Part shown: in pieces, positions 19,357 through 31,003 of the stretch
Layout of the letters: the number at the start of each line of letters is the position of its first letter
How positions within the stretch are numbered: the first letter of the stretch is position 1
Assembly: GCA_014607495.2 (NCBI GenBank)
Contig: CP053172.1
Location: forward strand, 9,438,888 to 9,502,887
Reading direction: 5' to 3'
Length of the DNA stretch: 64,000 bases
Source: Carposina sasakii
Taxonomy: Eukaryota > Arthropoda > Insecta > Lepidoptera > Carposinidae
Notes under the pieces: generated by a model
Told to the model about the DNA's origin: nothing
The model's database searches: none
The model's input: only the letters and a program-made list of their open reading frames with translations
Translations under genes and position numbers: made by a program

Positions 19357-22300
19357 ATGTGGAAGTTACATACCGTTTTTAGTTTTTTCCTGTGCTTTGG
19401 GACAGTGTTCTTACAGCCTAAGCACACGGGATCTGGGACCGATGGAAATTGTAAGTAATTATTTCTTTAATCATAATTGTCTTTGAATCAAACCTAATAA
19501 TATTAATAAACTTTAAGTAGAAATGTCATAACTTTACTCCTAGGTGTAAAGGAAATGTCTTAGTGCAAGCATGGAGTATCATTGGAGTAGGTACTTAAGA
19601 TGACAATTAGATTATAATTTATCCTAAAAGCCTTTTTATTTATCATTACTCCTTTCCTTTATTTTTTTAATGTACACATAAACTGTAGAATAAAATATTA
19701 ACAAAGATAATGTACATATGTGAGATCATATCTCTAACAAAGGGTTTCTTCCAGCCAACCAGTTAATGCGAGATTATAACCTAACATTATATTATACTCC
19801 GTTTGCAAAATGGGGTAGCCAAAGTCACGAAGGAGATCCTTACAGTCACGTTTAGCATAGCGCGGGATCATATGCAAGTCGTTAGCTCATCGCCTGAGAG
19901 AACGTCCCTGAGTTCCTTAGTCGACTCTTACGACATGCACGGAAGGAGATGCAGCTGATGTACCTAATTTAGTGAAACCCCGCATCAGTACAGGTCTCTT
20001 AATGTTCACAAATTATCACAAAGTTATTTACGAATAGGATTGGCGTCAGGCAGGCGGATTTGTAACATTACCTATCTTTGTTGTTTTATATGTTGTCTAC
20101 AAAAAAGAATAAAATCTATATAACATATAGTGGCTTTACATTTTAATTGGGTCATCTAAATAAAATATTTATTTATTTATTTTTGTTAATCAGACATTTA
20201 ACTTTTGTTTGCAAGAGGCTATTAAAAAGACATCAACGCGCTCTCATTGATTTCTTTGAATTGTTTGTATGAAATTACTGTTTGTTTGATAATCACGTTG
20301 ACGTCATAGTTAAACGGATGTAGATGAAATTTGGCGTAGTGATAGACCGTAGTCTGGAACACAGTTTAATAGGTATTACTAGGGTAATGAGAAAAAAGAA
20401 AAGGGTTAACAAACCTACATCGATTTTAACTAGATAATGCGGTAGGTACACTCGAAACAAAGTTACAGCCCTTAGTATCTGGTAAGACATGGTCAAACAC
20501 GTAGCTAATAAAAAGTTAGTAACGCTTAATAGGTACGCGGGAATTCCCTGTCACTTGCAACCGTCGGAGTTTCCCAATGCCTCCAATGTTACAGGAAAAT
20601 TTTGTTTAAAATCATAAAATTGTTTAATTAACGTATACTTCCTTAAGAATATAACATGAGTAAGTTAAAGATTCCAGCGGCCTTGTTTCTAAGCTAAAAC
20701 TTTGTATAATTATTGTGCCTTCAAGAGTCACTCCTAGTGTTTTATCTATCTTCTATATACAGAGTGTAACAAAAAGGATATGTTAAGCGAAAAGCTATGT
20801 AAATAGCCCACTATAGAGAACCTATCCACAAAATTTGAGATCCGAAATCACATGTTTATTTTTCCCGATAGTATGGAGAATTTTTAAATTTTTAAATAAA
20901 TCAGGAATTTTCATACAATCTTGAAAAATTAAAATGTGATTTCGAGTCTTAAATTTTGGAAATAGGTTCTCTATAGTGGGCTATTTATACAGCTTTTCGC
21001 TTAGCATACCCTTTCTGTTACATCCTGTATATGAGTATAATAAAATTATAACGGATCAATGTTTGTGCACGCTAATCTCAGAAACAGCTGGACCGATTTC
21101 GATGCAGTTTTCAGGAATATATTGTGACAGGTCCCACTTAATATATAGGCTACTTGATATCCCGGGAAAATGTTTTTATCCCGGAAAATTTCGACATTTT
21201 GTTTTTTCTGCAGTGCCACGCGGACATTTCATAGAATAATCGTAAATATAGACAATATATGCAAGGGAGACGAGCTGCGGTCAGTAGAAGGTCGACCAGC
21301 CCAAGGTCTAGAGACCGGACTGACCGGAGTTCATTATTCGGTTGTTTTTGTTGCATTTTTTATGTTTACGCAGCAATACTGGTGTATGTGGATTGCGATA
21401 GGCTTGGGTTATTTTAGTACTAGTGGAATTGGCGGCCATTTTGTCTTTTTTTAAGATGGCGAAGGTGTTTAGCCCGGTTGAGCCTAGGCCCTCTATGGTT
21501 ACGTAGTTCCTTTTTTGGATGATTTCACTGTATGTACTACAGTTTTTTAAAGCTATTTTTTATAGTTTTTTTTTTTACAATTCTTATGCAGTAAAGGCGT
21601 CCCTTATTGGATATACTCGTAGGTAATAATTACATTAAGTTTGGTACAGTTGACATTGTAACAGCTCGGTGGCGTCTACTTATCGTCAACTTATAACTCA
21701 CTCCCAGAAGGTATACGCAAATTGTCTCTCACACAGTCCATCCAACACCTCTTAGATAGATAAATAGATCGTTTATTTGACTTTTGGCATGTACACATAT
21801 ACAGACAACACAAATCAAGAAAATAATAGAAAAAATATAATATAAGACAACAATGAGATTATAACAGTAAGAAGATACAGGCAAATGACAAATACATAAA
21901 GACGATACAAAGAAGTATGGGATACGCTTAGTCAGTCACCTACCGTGCATGCATATGTGTAACTGCCAATCAGGTCCCCGTTCAGCTGAATGCTGCTTAA
22001 GGATATGACTACCATTCAAGCAGCGCTGGTTTTAAAAAGAGGAGGCTTTTAGGCCTTCCTCTTCATCTAAAACCATTATCATATATTATTCTTTGAAATA
22101 AAAGGTTGTGAAAATGGATGTTTATTATTTTTACACTTTCATACAAAAGCCACAGAAAGGATTTAGATGAAATTTGGTTTTTATTTAGCTCTAAACATCA
22201 GAATAGCATATGGGCATAAAAATCACGCGGACGAAGTCGCGTATAGCAGTTTGTCATAACATATTATAAAACAAATCTGCTTCCCGCTGTCTGTCTGTCC

Positions 22301-25300
22301 CTGTGTGTTTAGATCTTTTAAATTACGCAACGGATTTTGATGCGGTTTTCTAAAATAGATAGCGTGATTCAAAAGGAAGGTTAGCAATTTTAGCAACATT
22401 GCACCCATGCGAAGCCGGCGCGTCGGGTCGCTAGTTTATGATAAAATTGATCCTTAAAAGGCCTCTGCATATTGCATGTGAGATGAAACTTTGTCATGTA
22501 TATATAGGCAAGGTAAATTAGGTACCTTCAATAAGTAGGTAGCAATTATATGTGATTTACAATAGTTTATGGTTAGTCGATCATAATAATATACGGTTTA
22601 CCTTGTACTGACATAATATGTAAGTAAATTAAATAACTGTTAAGTCCTTTGTTTGCATTTATGGCACAGTTAAACCAGCTAACTTCTTTTGTCATTTGCG
22701 GGGCTTCACTAAAATACATCAGCTGCATCTCCTTCCGTGCATGTCGTAAGAGTCGATTTAGGCTCTCAGGAGTGTACTCGCAAGTGATGAGCTAGCAACT
22801 TGTCACAGATTTTTTACATCTGGCCCCGCCATGCTAAACGTGGCTCGGGGATATTCGTAATTATGCAATACCAGCCCCATTCTGGGAGCCAGATGTAAGA
22901 AATAGGCAGCAGGTATGCCACCGCAGGCAATATGCCCGAAAACTACATTATCCGTTGTCCGAAGAATAGGCCAGCCCTTGGCTCATTTGAAATAGTTTTT
23001 CCCATGTCACAGTGCATTCGGTCTTACTTGTCACCCTTGATAGGTCCGATGCCAGCAAACGCGTCTTTGACGTCACGTCAGTATGTGGGTTGTCAGGTGT
23101 CAGTGTGGAGGTCCCACACAAGAAAGGTTTTCCGGCGCAATGCCATAATTGTCAGAAGTTCGGCCACAGTAGCCGCTTCTGCCATGCCGCGCCGCAGTGC
23201 GTGGGGTGCGCTGTAGGGTTTCCACCCCAGCAAGGACTGCCCTCGTGATAAACTGTCACGCCAGTAGGTTGCTGCAACTGCGGCCAGCCTGGTCATCCAG
23301 CCAATTACTGCGGTTGCCCCAGGGCCCCTAAGGCCAAAAGGGCAATCAAGCGTTACAGAGCGTGTTTCCCCGACACCGTGCCTCACACGGTGCCGAGCAG
23401 CTCACATAAGGCCGCTAACCCCGGTCGAGCTGCACCCGCGCCTAGCCAACTCTCCTTCTTACCATTGGTCCCAAATGCGTGGGCGAAGCCTCTTAACTTG
23501 TCCCAGCAACCTCCTGAGGCCCCTAGTCGGCCCTCAGCCACTCCCAAACCCGCTTACTCAAGCCGCGACCCGAGGATACGCCCTTCAGGTAGTATCCCCC
23601 CACCGCCCCCCGCACCTAACGCAGAGTTTAGCAATCTGCTAGACTCCACTTTTGAAAATCTGCTACTAGAAGTAGCAGAGGCCTTAGAGGCGGCCAGATT
23701 TTCTGGCCGCGCGTCTATCTATTTTCAAACCCTTTTAAAGTATAGGGAGGTTATTACCTCCCTAAAACTTTCCCTCACATAGTAGCCCTCCTTAGGAGAG
23801 TACTCGTGGATGAGGCTAACACCGCAGCGGTGTAGTTGGCCACTTTTAGTTTACATTATACTTACGAAAATTCACATAGAAAGTGGCGCCCCGTCGGAGG
23901 GACGCTGTACTAACCTCATAAATGCATACACACCAGGCAGACTGGCCAAGTAGGCAGCCCTGTTCTGACCTTCCATGGCCAACACAATCCCCGCCGTAGT
24001 TCTTTCTAGGGTTCTTACTTGGAACCCTTAGTAGGTAGAGTCATTGTAGGACACTGCTGGGACATGATCCCTACCAGTCATCCTATAAAATGCGACAATA
24101 TCCCATCGCAACTGGAATGCACAGGTCGCGTAGCCCTAAAAACTTTCGGTTGTGCGCCTTCAGCGCACGCCACCTAGCTCGGTGAAGATGGAAAAGCCCT
24201 TCAGGCTACAATCATTTTGTCATACAAAAAAAAAACCACTTGGTAACCATGGTATTATGGTATGTTCTGTTTCAGTGCGTTTATGCGTCGTGGAAAACTC
24301 CGGCCAGTACAAACGTGTGGACAAATACTGTCCTGTCTTAGATGAAGAGAACTGTGGCGTGGAATGTGTTGTGGGAACTGACAGGTAAAGTAGCCCTACC
24401 TATTTTATAGAAGGTCTAACAAAATGGTATCTTAAGCGAAATGCTATACAAAAGCTTATATATTATCATTAAATAGCGTCAAAATAACACGTCACTAAGC
24501 TTTACCCGACGAGGGTGGCGGCGTCAGGCAGGCCGGCCGTAAAACGAAACCAAATCCTTTGCAATATGCGTTTCAGAAGAAATCTATTGAATGTGTGGCC
24601 GACTTGATTAGATCCAAGGTCTACTGTTCACTGACGCCCCCTGTGCGATCTACCAAGTACATATTTACTTCTTGAAATCTTTAATAAAACAGCATGCATA
24701 GTTCAGTATAATGGAGTATGCGCCTTGTCACGAGCGATTTGACTAATAATCTCGACTCTCGACCGACCGGTTGGCCACCCCTGCACCCGTATGATGAATT
24801 TGGTGAGAGCCAGATATCTCACTTCAACGTCAAATTCACAGAGCTATTAATAACTAGATAAACTAAGTGTATGTACTTTGAATTAATTAGAATAGACACT
24901 CGTTGTCGAGTCAGTACTGAATGAATTCGAGCTGATAGAAGTGGTTTGCAATCCCTTTTTATACACCAAGTAGAAACACTTGCCTTGTCTAGTTACTACT
25001 TAGCTCTGTGGATTTGACGTTTAAAAGTGAGACATCTCGCTCTCACCAAATTCATAATACGGGTGCTGATATATCCGGATAACGGCAATTTTATTCTATA
25101 CATACACTTTTGCCATTATAAGCTTGCTGCAAGTCTCCATGTTTGATAGCTCAAACTTGCTGCAAGTTTTATATTTTATGTTTGAAACAAGTCTATATTG
25201 CTATCTGGGTATTAGATGTTTAATCGTCGTACAGCTAGCAAGTTTAAGGCTTCTTGTTCTAACTTACAGGCTAGATTGCCTCCGGCGTATTACCAAAGGG

Positions 25301-28300
25301 ACAGTGGACTTCGGAGTCTTCCATCCCGAAGACCTGGTGGCTGCTAAATGGGCCAATATTGATGTGCTGGTGACAAATCAGCTGAAGAGCCGGAATAGTA
25401 AGTAATTTTCATGACTAATGTTTGAAACCACGTGTGATGAGTGTTTCACACACCGTGAGTGAGCTTTAAACTAGGCCTACCTAAGTTGTTAGAAGCACTT
25501 TTGGCTGTTAGCTGTTTTGGATTTCTGTGTGAAGACGAGGGTTCCGACAACCTTTTTTACCGCAGAATTTACAAAGTTAACAAAATGTACCTACCTAGTT
25601 ACTTATAAACATTTTGAAGATGTCCACATACCTACGATCGAGAAAATAATAATAATTAGTCTCAATTAATTCCATAGTTTTATTTATATACCCAGCCTAT
25701 GTGGTCTTTCGAGTATGATACAAGATCAATCAAGATTATAAATAGACTATCTATGTAGAAATTTTTCTTGAGGCAAATGGGATGTTATTTGTTAATTGTT
25801 AGCTCTTTTCAATTACTGAGATATGCATCAGGCAAAAGTTTAATGGGGAAGCTTCTTTTAGTAGGCATGAATGAACCCTCATAAAGTAGGGTATTATATC
25901 TACATTTTCAGAAGAATTTGAGCGCTCAATTGTCGCGGTAGTGAAGAGAAAAATCCTCATAGCTGGAGAGAGGTCGCTCCAAACTCTGCTTCACAACACC
26001 TCACTGTGTCAGCCCTCGCTAGCACCTGATGACTTGCGGCCGATAAGCGATGCATTGTCATTGGTAAGATCTTTTGCGAAGTCTCAGGGACCAACTGAAA
26101 TAATTTCAATGTGATTCTAACGCTGGCTGGGTGTTCAGACAGACAATAGTAACTAGTTTAGTATTAACGTTCGTTTGTCGCCATTTTAGTAATGAAGGCT
26201 TCCTATTGGAAACTCTAGTCGGATCCTTCTGATTACGTGGGTCCACATAGCTTGATATGCATTCAGGTTTATAAATAAATTTATTATTCACTGTTCCCAG
26301 TATCTGGAAACTCTGGTGACGGAGAAGTCATGTAATTCCACCCTGTCGCTGACCGAAAACCGCATTAAGGGCTTGGCTAAGTTCTTCGGCAAGAGCTGTA
26401 AGCCTGGGCCCTGGGTGCCAGATAAAGGACGTGATTTGGAACTTAGTAAGTATAGAGTTGTTATGTGACAGAATTGGCGCTACGTTGAGCCTTGAGCTCA
26501 CCTTAAATGTAAATAAGTTAATTCAAAAAACTTTTGCCAAATATGCCAACAACCAAGTTGTTCCTGCTTTGTTATTCGCCATGAACTCAGTAGTTGGTAG
26601 GTATTGGAATCGAGTAAATGTGTAATGTCGAGTAAAGTGGTACTGGTTACTATCAGAGATGACATTAAAAATGGTCTCTAGGTAACCCTCTATTCCTCGT
26701 CATGATGAAGGTTCTAAGATGAGATGTAATCAAAACTTTCATTTTCAGAGAAATCATATGCGTCGCTCTGTGAAGCCTGCTCATCCGGAGAATGCTCCAT
26801 CCACGACACCTATTGGGGCGGCGTTGGAGCCCTATCCTGTCTTATGGAGAGAGGAGACATCACGTGGGCGGAACGAGATGACGTCATCAGCTACTTTGGG
26901 GTGAGTTAAAAGGTGTTTTATGTATCTAATGTTTTCTATTACCATAAATAGCTCAATAATTAACCTGTCAAAAGAAACGTAAATAAATATGTTAACCTTT
27001 TATTATGTTTGCAGTTGAATTTGCCAAAGCCACTGGTCTCCAACGTGGATGACTTCGCCTACCTCTGTTACGATGGCACCTGGCAGCCATTGCGCAATAA
27101 CACCAAGCCCTGCGTTTGGCTGGAACGACCCTGGCCAGTTATTGTCAGCAAACGGTAAAGGATATAATTAAGAGCCCTGTTTTCGAAAGGGGTAAAAGCA
27201 CATAAAACCTTGTCTTTTTGGTCCAAGGACGAAGGTTAAGGACAAAGGATGGTATCTTTTCTGCCTGCTAGTTCCGCGGAAGCCACTGATAGGTGATATA
27301 GGATCCCACAAACCTTCAGCTACTCCAATTGATAAGGGTCGAGACATCTCGAAAATTATAGTAGACATAAATGGTCTACTCGCTATCTCCTCGTCTATTT
27401 ACATTAATATTTGTGTACCTATGCCATAAGCAGCTGCATAGAGTACTTTTTATTGCACAATTCCTTGCAATTTAAACTCATGTTCGACACATTAACAGGA
27501 AGTCAGCAGAAGCGGTCCGCCATCTTGCCTACTCCCTAACCGGAAATTCGGTCAGCGTCGACCAGCATTGGCCTGGTGCGCTCGCAAATCTGCTTCAGAT
27601 ACCACAATTGCCGGAACCTTTGGAGGGGGTAGCTCCTGACGACTATATCTCCACTGCCAAGGGTTTCCTTGAAGCGTACAGTCAGACGAGCTGCAATCCG
27701 CCTAGGTAAGAATAGTTAACTAGGTAAGTAAGGTAGCTGCAGTTTGGTCCTTTCTTTTTCCCATGTTAAATGCTTATTTAACTTATTAACGTAGTTCTTC
27801 TCCATAAATGGAGGCTCTAGGATACTTTCTTAGTCTAGGTTCGTAGGCTCTGGCTTATAGGTTCCATCCAACCTGTACCTACTTACATATTATGTTGACA
27901 GTAGGTAAGGTAAGCATTAGTATCTAGGCTTACCTGTAAGTTTTTTTTTTCAGAATAATAAACCTCTGCGTAACTTCCCTACTGGAGAAGAACAAGTGTG
28001 AATGGCTAAGCGAGGCAGCAACAGTATACGGTATACTGCCAGCAATGCAGTGTGCTTTACGAAGTTCTAAACAGCAGTGTCTGCAGTCTGTAGCGGATGG
28101 CAGCAGTGATGCTACCGTGGTTGATGCTGATGGACTGGTTCCTGGCATGAGGTGATTCTTTTTATCTTGGTTTAATAAGACAATCATATCCTAAAAAGGA
28201 TATCCACTTGATTCTAGGGTAGATCTTGAGGGTTTGACACCGGCTGACTCCAGGCCACCTGTCACTTTGTGATGAAAAAACGTCAAGGAAATAATGATGG

Positions 28301-30574
28301 TTGAGGCTTAGATAAGGGGCTTGGGTGTCATGTTAGATGCTAAGCTTAAATTTGATCTGCATATAGATAGTAATGTTTGGCAGGTTTTGTCATTAGAAAC
28401 ACCAATAAATTTAAAGGGCATCGGGTATAAATTACTTTATATAGTGCGTAGCAACCTGAAATATTGCTCCCCTGTTTAGAACCCACATTAAAAAACCTAT
28501 ATTAACAAAATTCAAAGAGTCCAAATAAAAGTTTCTGCGAAATGTAGCTTTCAAAGGACGACTACTTAACAAATTGGTTGAATATCGAGATATACTAAAT
28601 TATCACAAGCTATCATCTCTCACTGATCGCAGGAAATCTGGACCTATCCTTCTTGTACAAAATTGTTAATAATATCATAGATTCACGACAGATACTCAAT
28701 GAAATTAGATTTAACATTCCACGCTGTGGTTACAGATTAAAAAACTACCATATATTATCTATTTAGTCTGAGTCCGCATAAGACTAATCTAGGTAGGCAT
28801 TCTCCTCTGACAAGATTAGTGGATCATCATCATTATCATCAGCTTATGGCAGTCCACTGCTGGACGTAGGCCTCCCACACAGCACGCCACAAGACTGCCA
28901 TGGGGGGTATTTACCCATAGTCACCACGCTGGGCAGGCGGGTTGGTGACCGCAGTTTGTATTTTGGACTATGTTGTCAACACGGGAGACACTACTGCCCA
29001 CCCCCCCGGAAACCCTTAATCGTCTCGTACGATACCCACGGGCAGACATGGGGTGGTACGAATTCTACTCTGCCGGCACCACGCGGCCAGATTAATGGAT
29101 ACACACAACAAATTATCCAAATCAGTAAACATTGATATAACTGGTGATCGGTATTTAAGCATAAAGTTATTCAATCGATTAATACAGTTTAGTCCATGCT
29201 TATGTTTTAACAAGCTTCATTGCTTATATAATAATTATTATTATATATGTAAACAGGCAGGCAGTTGAGGCAACTTTACTGATAATGGTTAAATAGTTTT
29301 AGGTACTTTTTACATTTATTGTAAAAGTTGTACTAGCCTGTAATTGTGATACATATTATCGTGTGCTCCTGTCCAACTTGTATCTTAACGGAACTGTTAT
29401 GTATTATGTTGTCTTTCTAATTTAATACATAAATAAATGATGTAGATTTATGTTACCCTAGTTGTTTGGTTAAATGATTATCAACATCAGGTTACATTCT
29501 TTCAGGGACTACCCTTTGGCACCACTTCTCCACGAAACCGCAGCAAGCACCGACGAAACAAACACAGTCTTTGCGTTCATCAGAGAAGACTCATACATAA
29601 CCAAAATGGCGGATTTGCGCGGGAAAAGGGCCGCTTTCCCGCGCTTCGACGGCATTGCTTGGCATTCCGTTTTACGCTACCTAGCCGATAAAGAAAAGGT
29701 GTCCTGTTTTTCGGGATATTTCAGCGATGTTTGCGCTCCCGGGATTGAGGTGACCAACGCTTCGGATGCAGTTATAGATGTCTTGACGAAGTCTTGTTAT
29801 AAAGAGGATGGAATGGTGATCGGTGGAGAGGATGCGGCGTTAAAAGCCCTTGTCGAGGGCAAGACTGATGTGGCGTTTGTAAGCGCATACTCTGCTCGTA
29901 ATTTGAACAAAGGTGAGGGATCTGATTATTTTTAAATAGAGTTTTATACCCCGATACCAATGTGTCAACCCTTGACTCAAGACGCTAGTCCCACTCTTTT
30001 AGGTAGTTAATATTTTAATACTATGAGATACTTCTTCTAGCTTTGGTACAGTACAACGTACAATATAGGAACCTATTAGTGAAATTTTGTGCGAATATAT
30101 GTTTTATAAAATGTAAATCTTTTTTCAGATAAACCAAACAGCGAAGGTGAAGTGAAGATTCGTCCAATTTGCCCCGAAGAGAACGTCAAGCGATGCTACA
30201 TCAGCTGGTCTAACTTCGGCCACGTGTTCACATCTAAAAACCTAACCACCCTGAAACGCCACGAAATAATAAACGTCTTCACAAAAATGGATCAGCTTTT
30301 CGGAAAGCGGACATCTTCTAGATATCTTATGTTTTCTATGTATGGACCTTATAATCATAAGAATAATGTTATTTTTAATGATGCCACTGTCAATTTGGAG
30401 TCTGATGCAATGTTCAGGTCGTATCCCAACAATAAAAATCCATTGAACTTTGAACGCAATTTCCTAGATAAAGTAGAACATTGTGATGTAAACGATTTTG
30501 CCAATTTTAGTGTTAAGAACATGTCACAAGCTGCGACATTACTTTTATCTCTAGTCGTTTTAGTTTTAAGTTAA
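19357..30574 (+). CDS. Transferrin-family protein, degenerate iron sites, possible GPI anchor
   Basis: Eleven exons: 19357..19450, 24276..24384, 25270..25397, 25912..26063, 26301..26445, 26749..26900, 27015..27154, 27499..27705, 27954..28151, 29506..29912, 30129..30574. All junctions keep frame, giving 725 residues. The start MWKLHTVFSFFLCFGTVF is a signal peptide, then LRLCVVENSGQYKRVDKYC opens the N lobe. Landmarks include GTVDFGVFHPEDLVAAKW, YWGGVGALSCL, and in the C lobe DATVVDADGLVPGMR and DLRGKRAAFPRF. By eye the N-lobe ligands (Asp, two Tyr, His) are all replaced. The C lobe keeps the Asp and His but not the tyrosines or the Thr/Arg anion site. The end, SQAATLLLSLVVLVLS, fits a GPI-anchor signal. 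It is probably an insect Tsf3-type or related paralogue and is unlikely to carry iron in the usual way. Confidence 0.9.
20760..21027. mobile_element. Long-TIR MITE family M4, copy 1
   Basis: TA-flanked, palindromic, with arms of over 100 bases; starts CAGAGTGTAACAAAAAGG and ends TTCTGTTACATCCTG. Copy 2 is at 44789-45048; a fragment lies near 37430. Located in transferrin intron 1. Confidence 0.8.
22223..22440 (-). repeat. Dispersed repeat with CTAGCGACCC-type end
   Basis: Minus-strand reading starts near CTAGCGACCCGACGCG and includes CTTCGCATGGGTGCAATG; a relative is at 17440-17535. Non-coding, in transferrin intron 1. Confidence 0.5.
22695..22905. repeat. Dispersed repeat family F
   Basis: Marked by ATCAGCTGCATCTCCTTCCG and GTCGTAAGAGTCGA. 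Partial copies in either orientation lie near 18290-18360, 19797-19985, 36711-36850, 54428-54560, 55905-55985, 58370-58470, 60890-61125 and 63325-63500. Non-coding. Confidence 0.65.
22925..24237 (+). pseudogene. Jockey-type non-LTR retrotransposon: ORF1 (gag) plus 3' tail, ORF2 deleted
   Basis: Reading near 23012-23248 gives a gag-like segment ending in a CCHC knuckle CHNCQKFGHSSRFC. After a frame change, a second knuckle CNCGQPGHPANYC appears near 23270, followed by a proline-rich region and an open frame to the stop at 23782. Stops and frame changes show it is dead. ORF2 (endonuclease and reverse transcriptase) is missing; a short remnant and the 3' tail with an A-run at about 24226-24236 follow. 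It sits in the first transferrin intron, and its poly(A) ends about 40 bases before exon 2. Confidence 0.85.
24785..25064. mobile_element. MITE with about 65-bp inverted ends
   Basis: Left end ACCCGTATGATGAATTTGG pairs with right end CCAAATTCATAATACGGGT, and the pairing continues through GTGAGA...ATCTC and TGACGT blocks. In transferrin intron 2, ending about 200 bases before exon 3. Confidence 0.75.
28285..28830 (+). pseudogene. Non-LTR reverse transcriptase, decayed C-terminal remnant
   Basis: Conceptual translation with many stops and shifts still shows the order typical of jockey/CR1-type C-termini: LGVMLDAKLKFDLHI, then NLKYCSPV, INKIQRVQ, and a final SPHKTNLGRHSPLTR. No open frame is long. 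Old insertion in transferrin intron 9, same strand as the host gene. Confidence 0.7.
28826..29091 (-). mobile_element. Repeat family R1, copy
   Basis: Begins with ATCATCATCATTATCATCAG and carries the R1 marks. In transferrin intron 9. Confidence 0.75.
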
Positions 30575-30655
30575 ATACAAATAATTTTTAAAAACTTTGT
30601 TTTATTTTGGTTCTACGAGTCTATTTTTTTTTGTCAGATGGATGCGTGGTATATT

Positions 30656-30870
30656 TTAAAAAGTTTACCTTTAGCCGGATTACGATCTCTTCATGGGCGC
30701 ATGTAAGTTGTTTCTGCAATAATTTTTCATTTTGACTAACTTTACACTTGTTCTTGAGGATTTTCCCGACGTTTCCATTCATCATCATCATCCATCATAA
30801 ATTCAGAAATCATTTACTAAAGACCCCTTGCCTTTCCTTCGGGATAAACTAAACAAAAAAAAAAAAAAAT
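30656..30870 (+). mobile_element. Poly(A) retroposon T1, 3' portion
   Basis: Matches the 3' half of the T1 units arrayed at 49787-51125: TACGATCTCTTCATGGGC, TTGAGGATTTTCCCGACGTT and TTTCCTTCGGGATAAACTAA followed by an A-run. It ends about 135 bases upstream of the BARD1 start codon. Confidence 0.75.
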
Positions 30871-31003
30871 TAAAAAGTTTACACTGACTGTCATCTTGAC
30901 ATTGACACTTTTGACAGTATTTTTTGTTGTTGGGGAAAAAGTAGCCAAAGGCGAAACCGGAGCAAAAATATAATTAAAAGTTGTGAATTAATTGTTATTT
31001 GAA

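Noticed and set aside
23093..23386. Minus-strand open frame of 97 codons
   Set aside because: Antisense to the zinc-knuckle region of the retrotransposon gag remnant.
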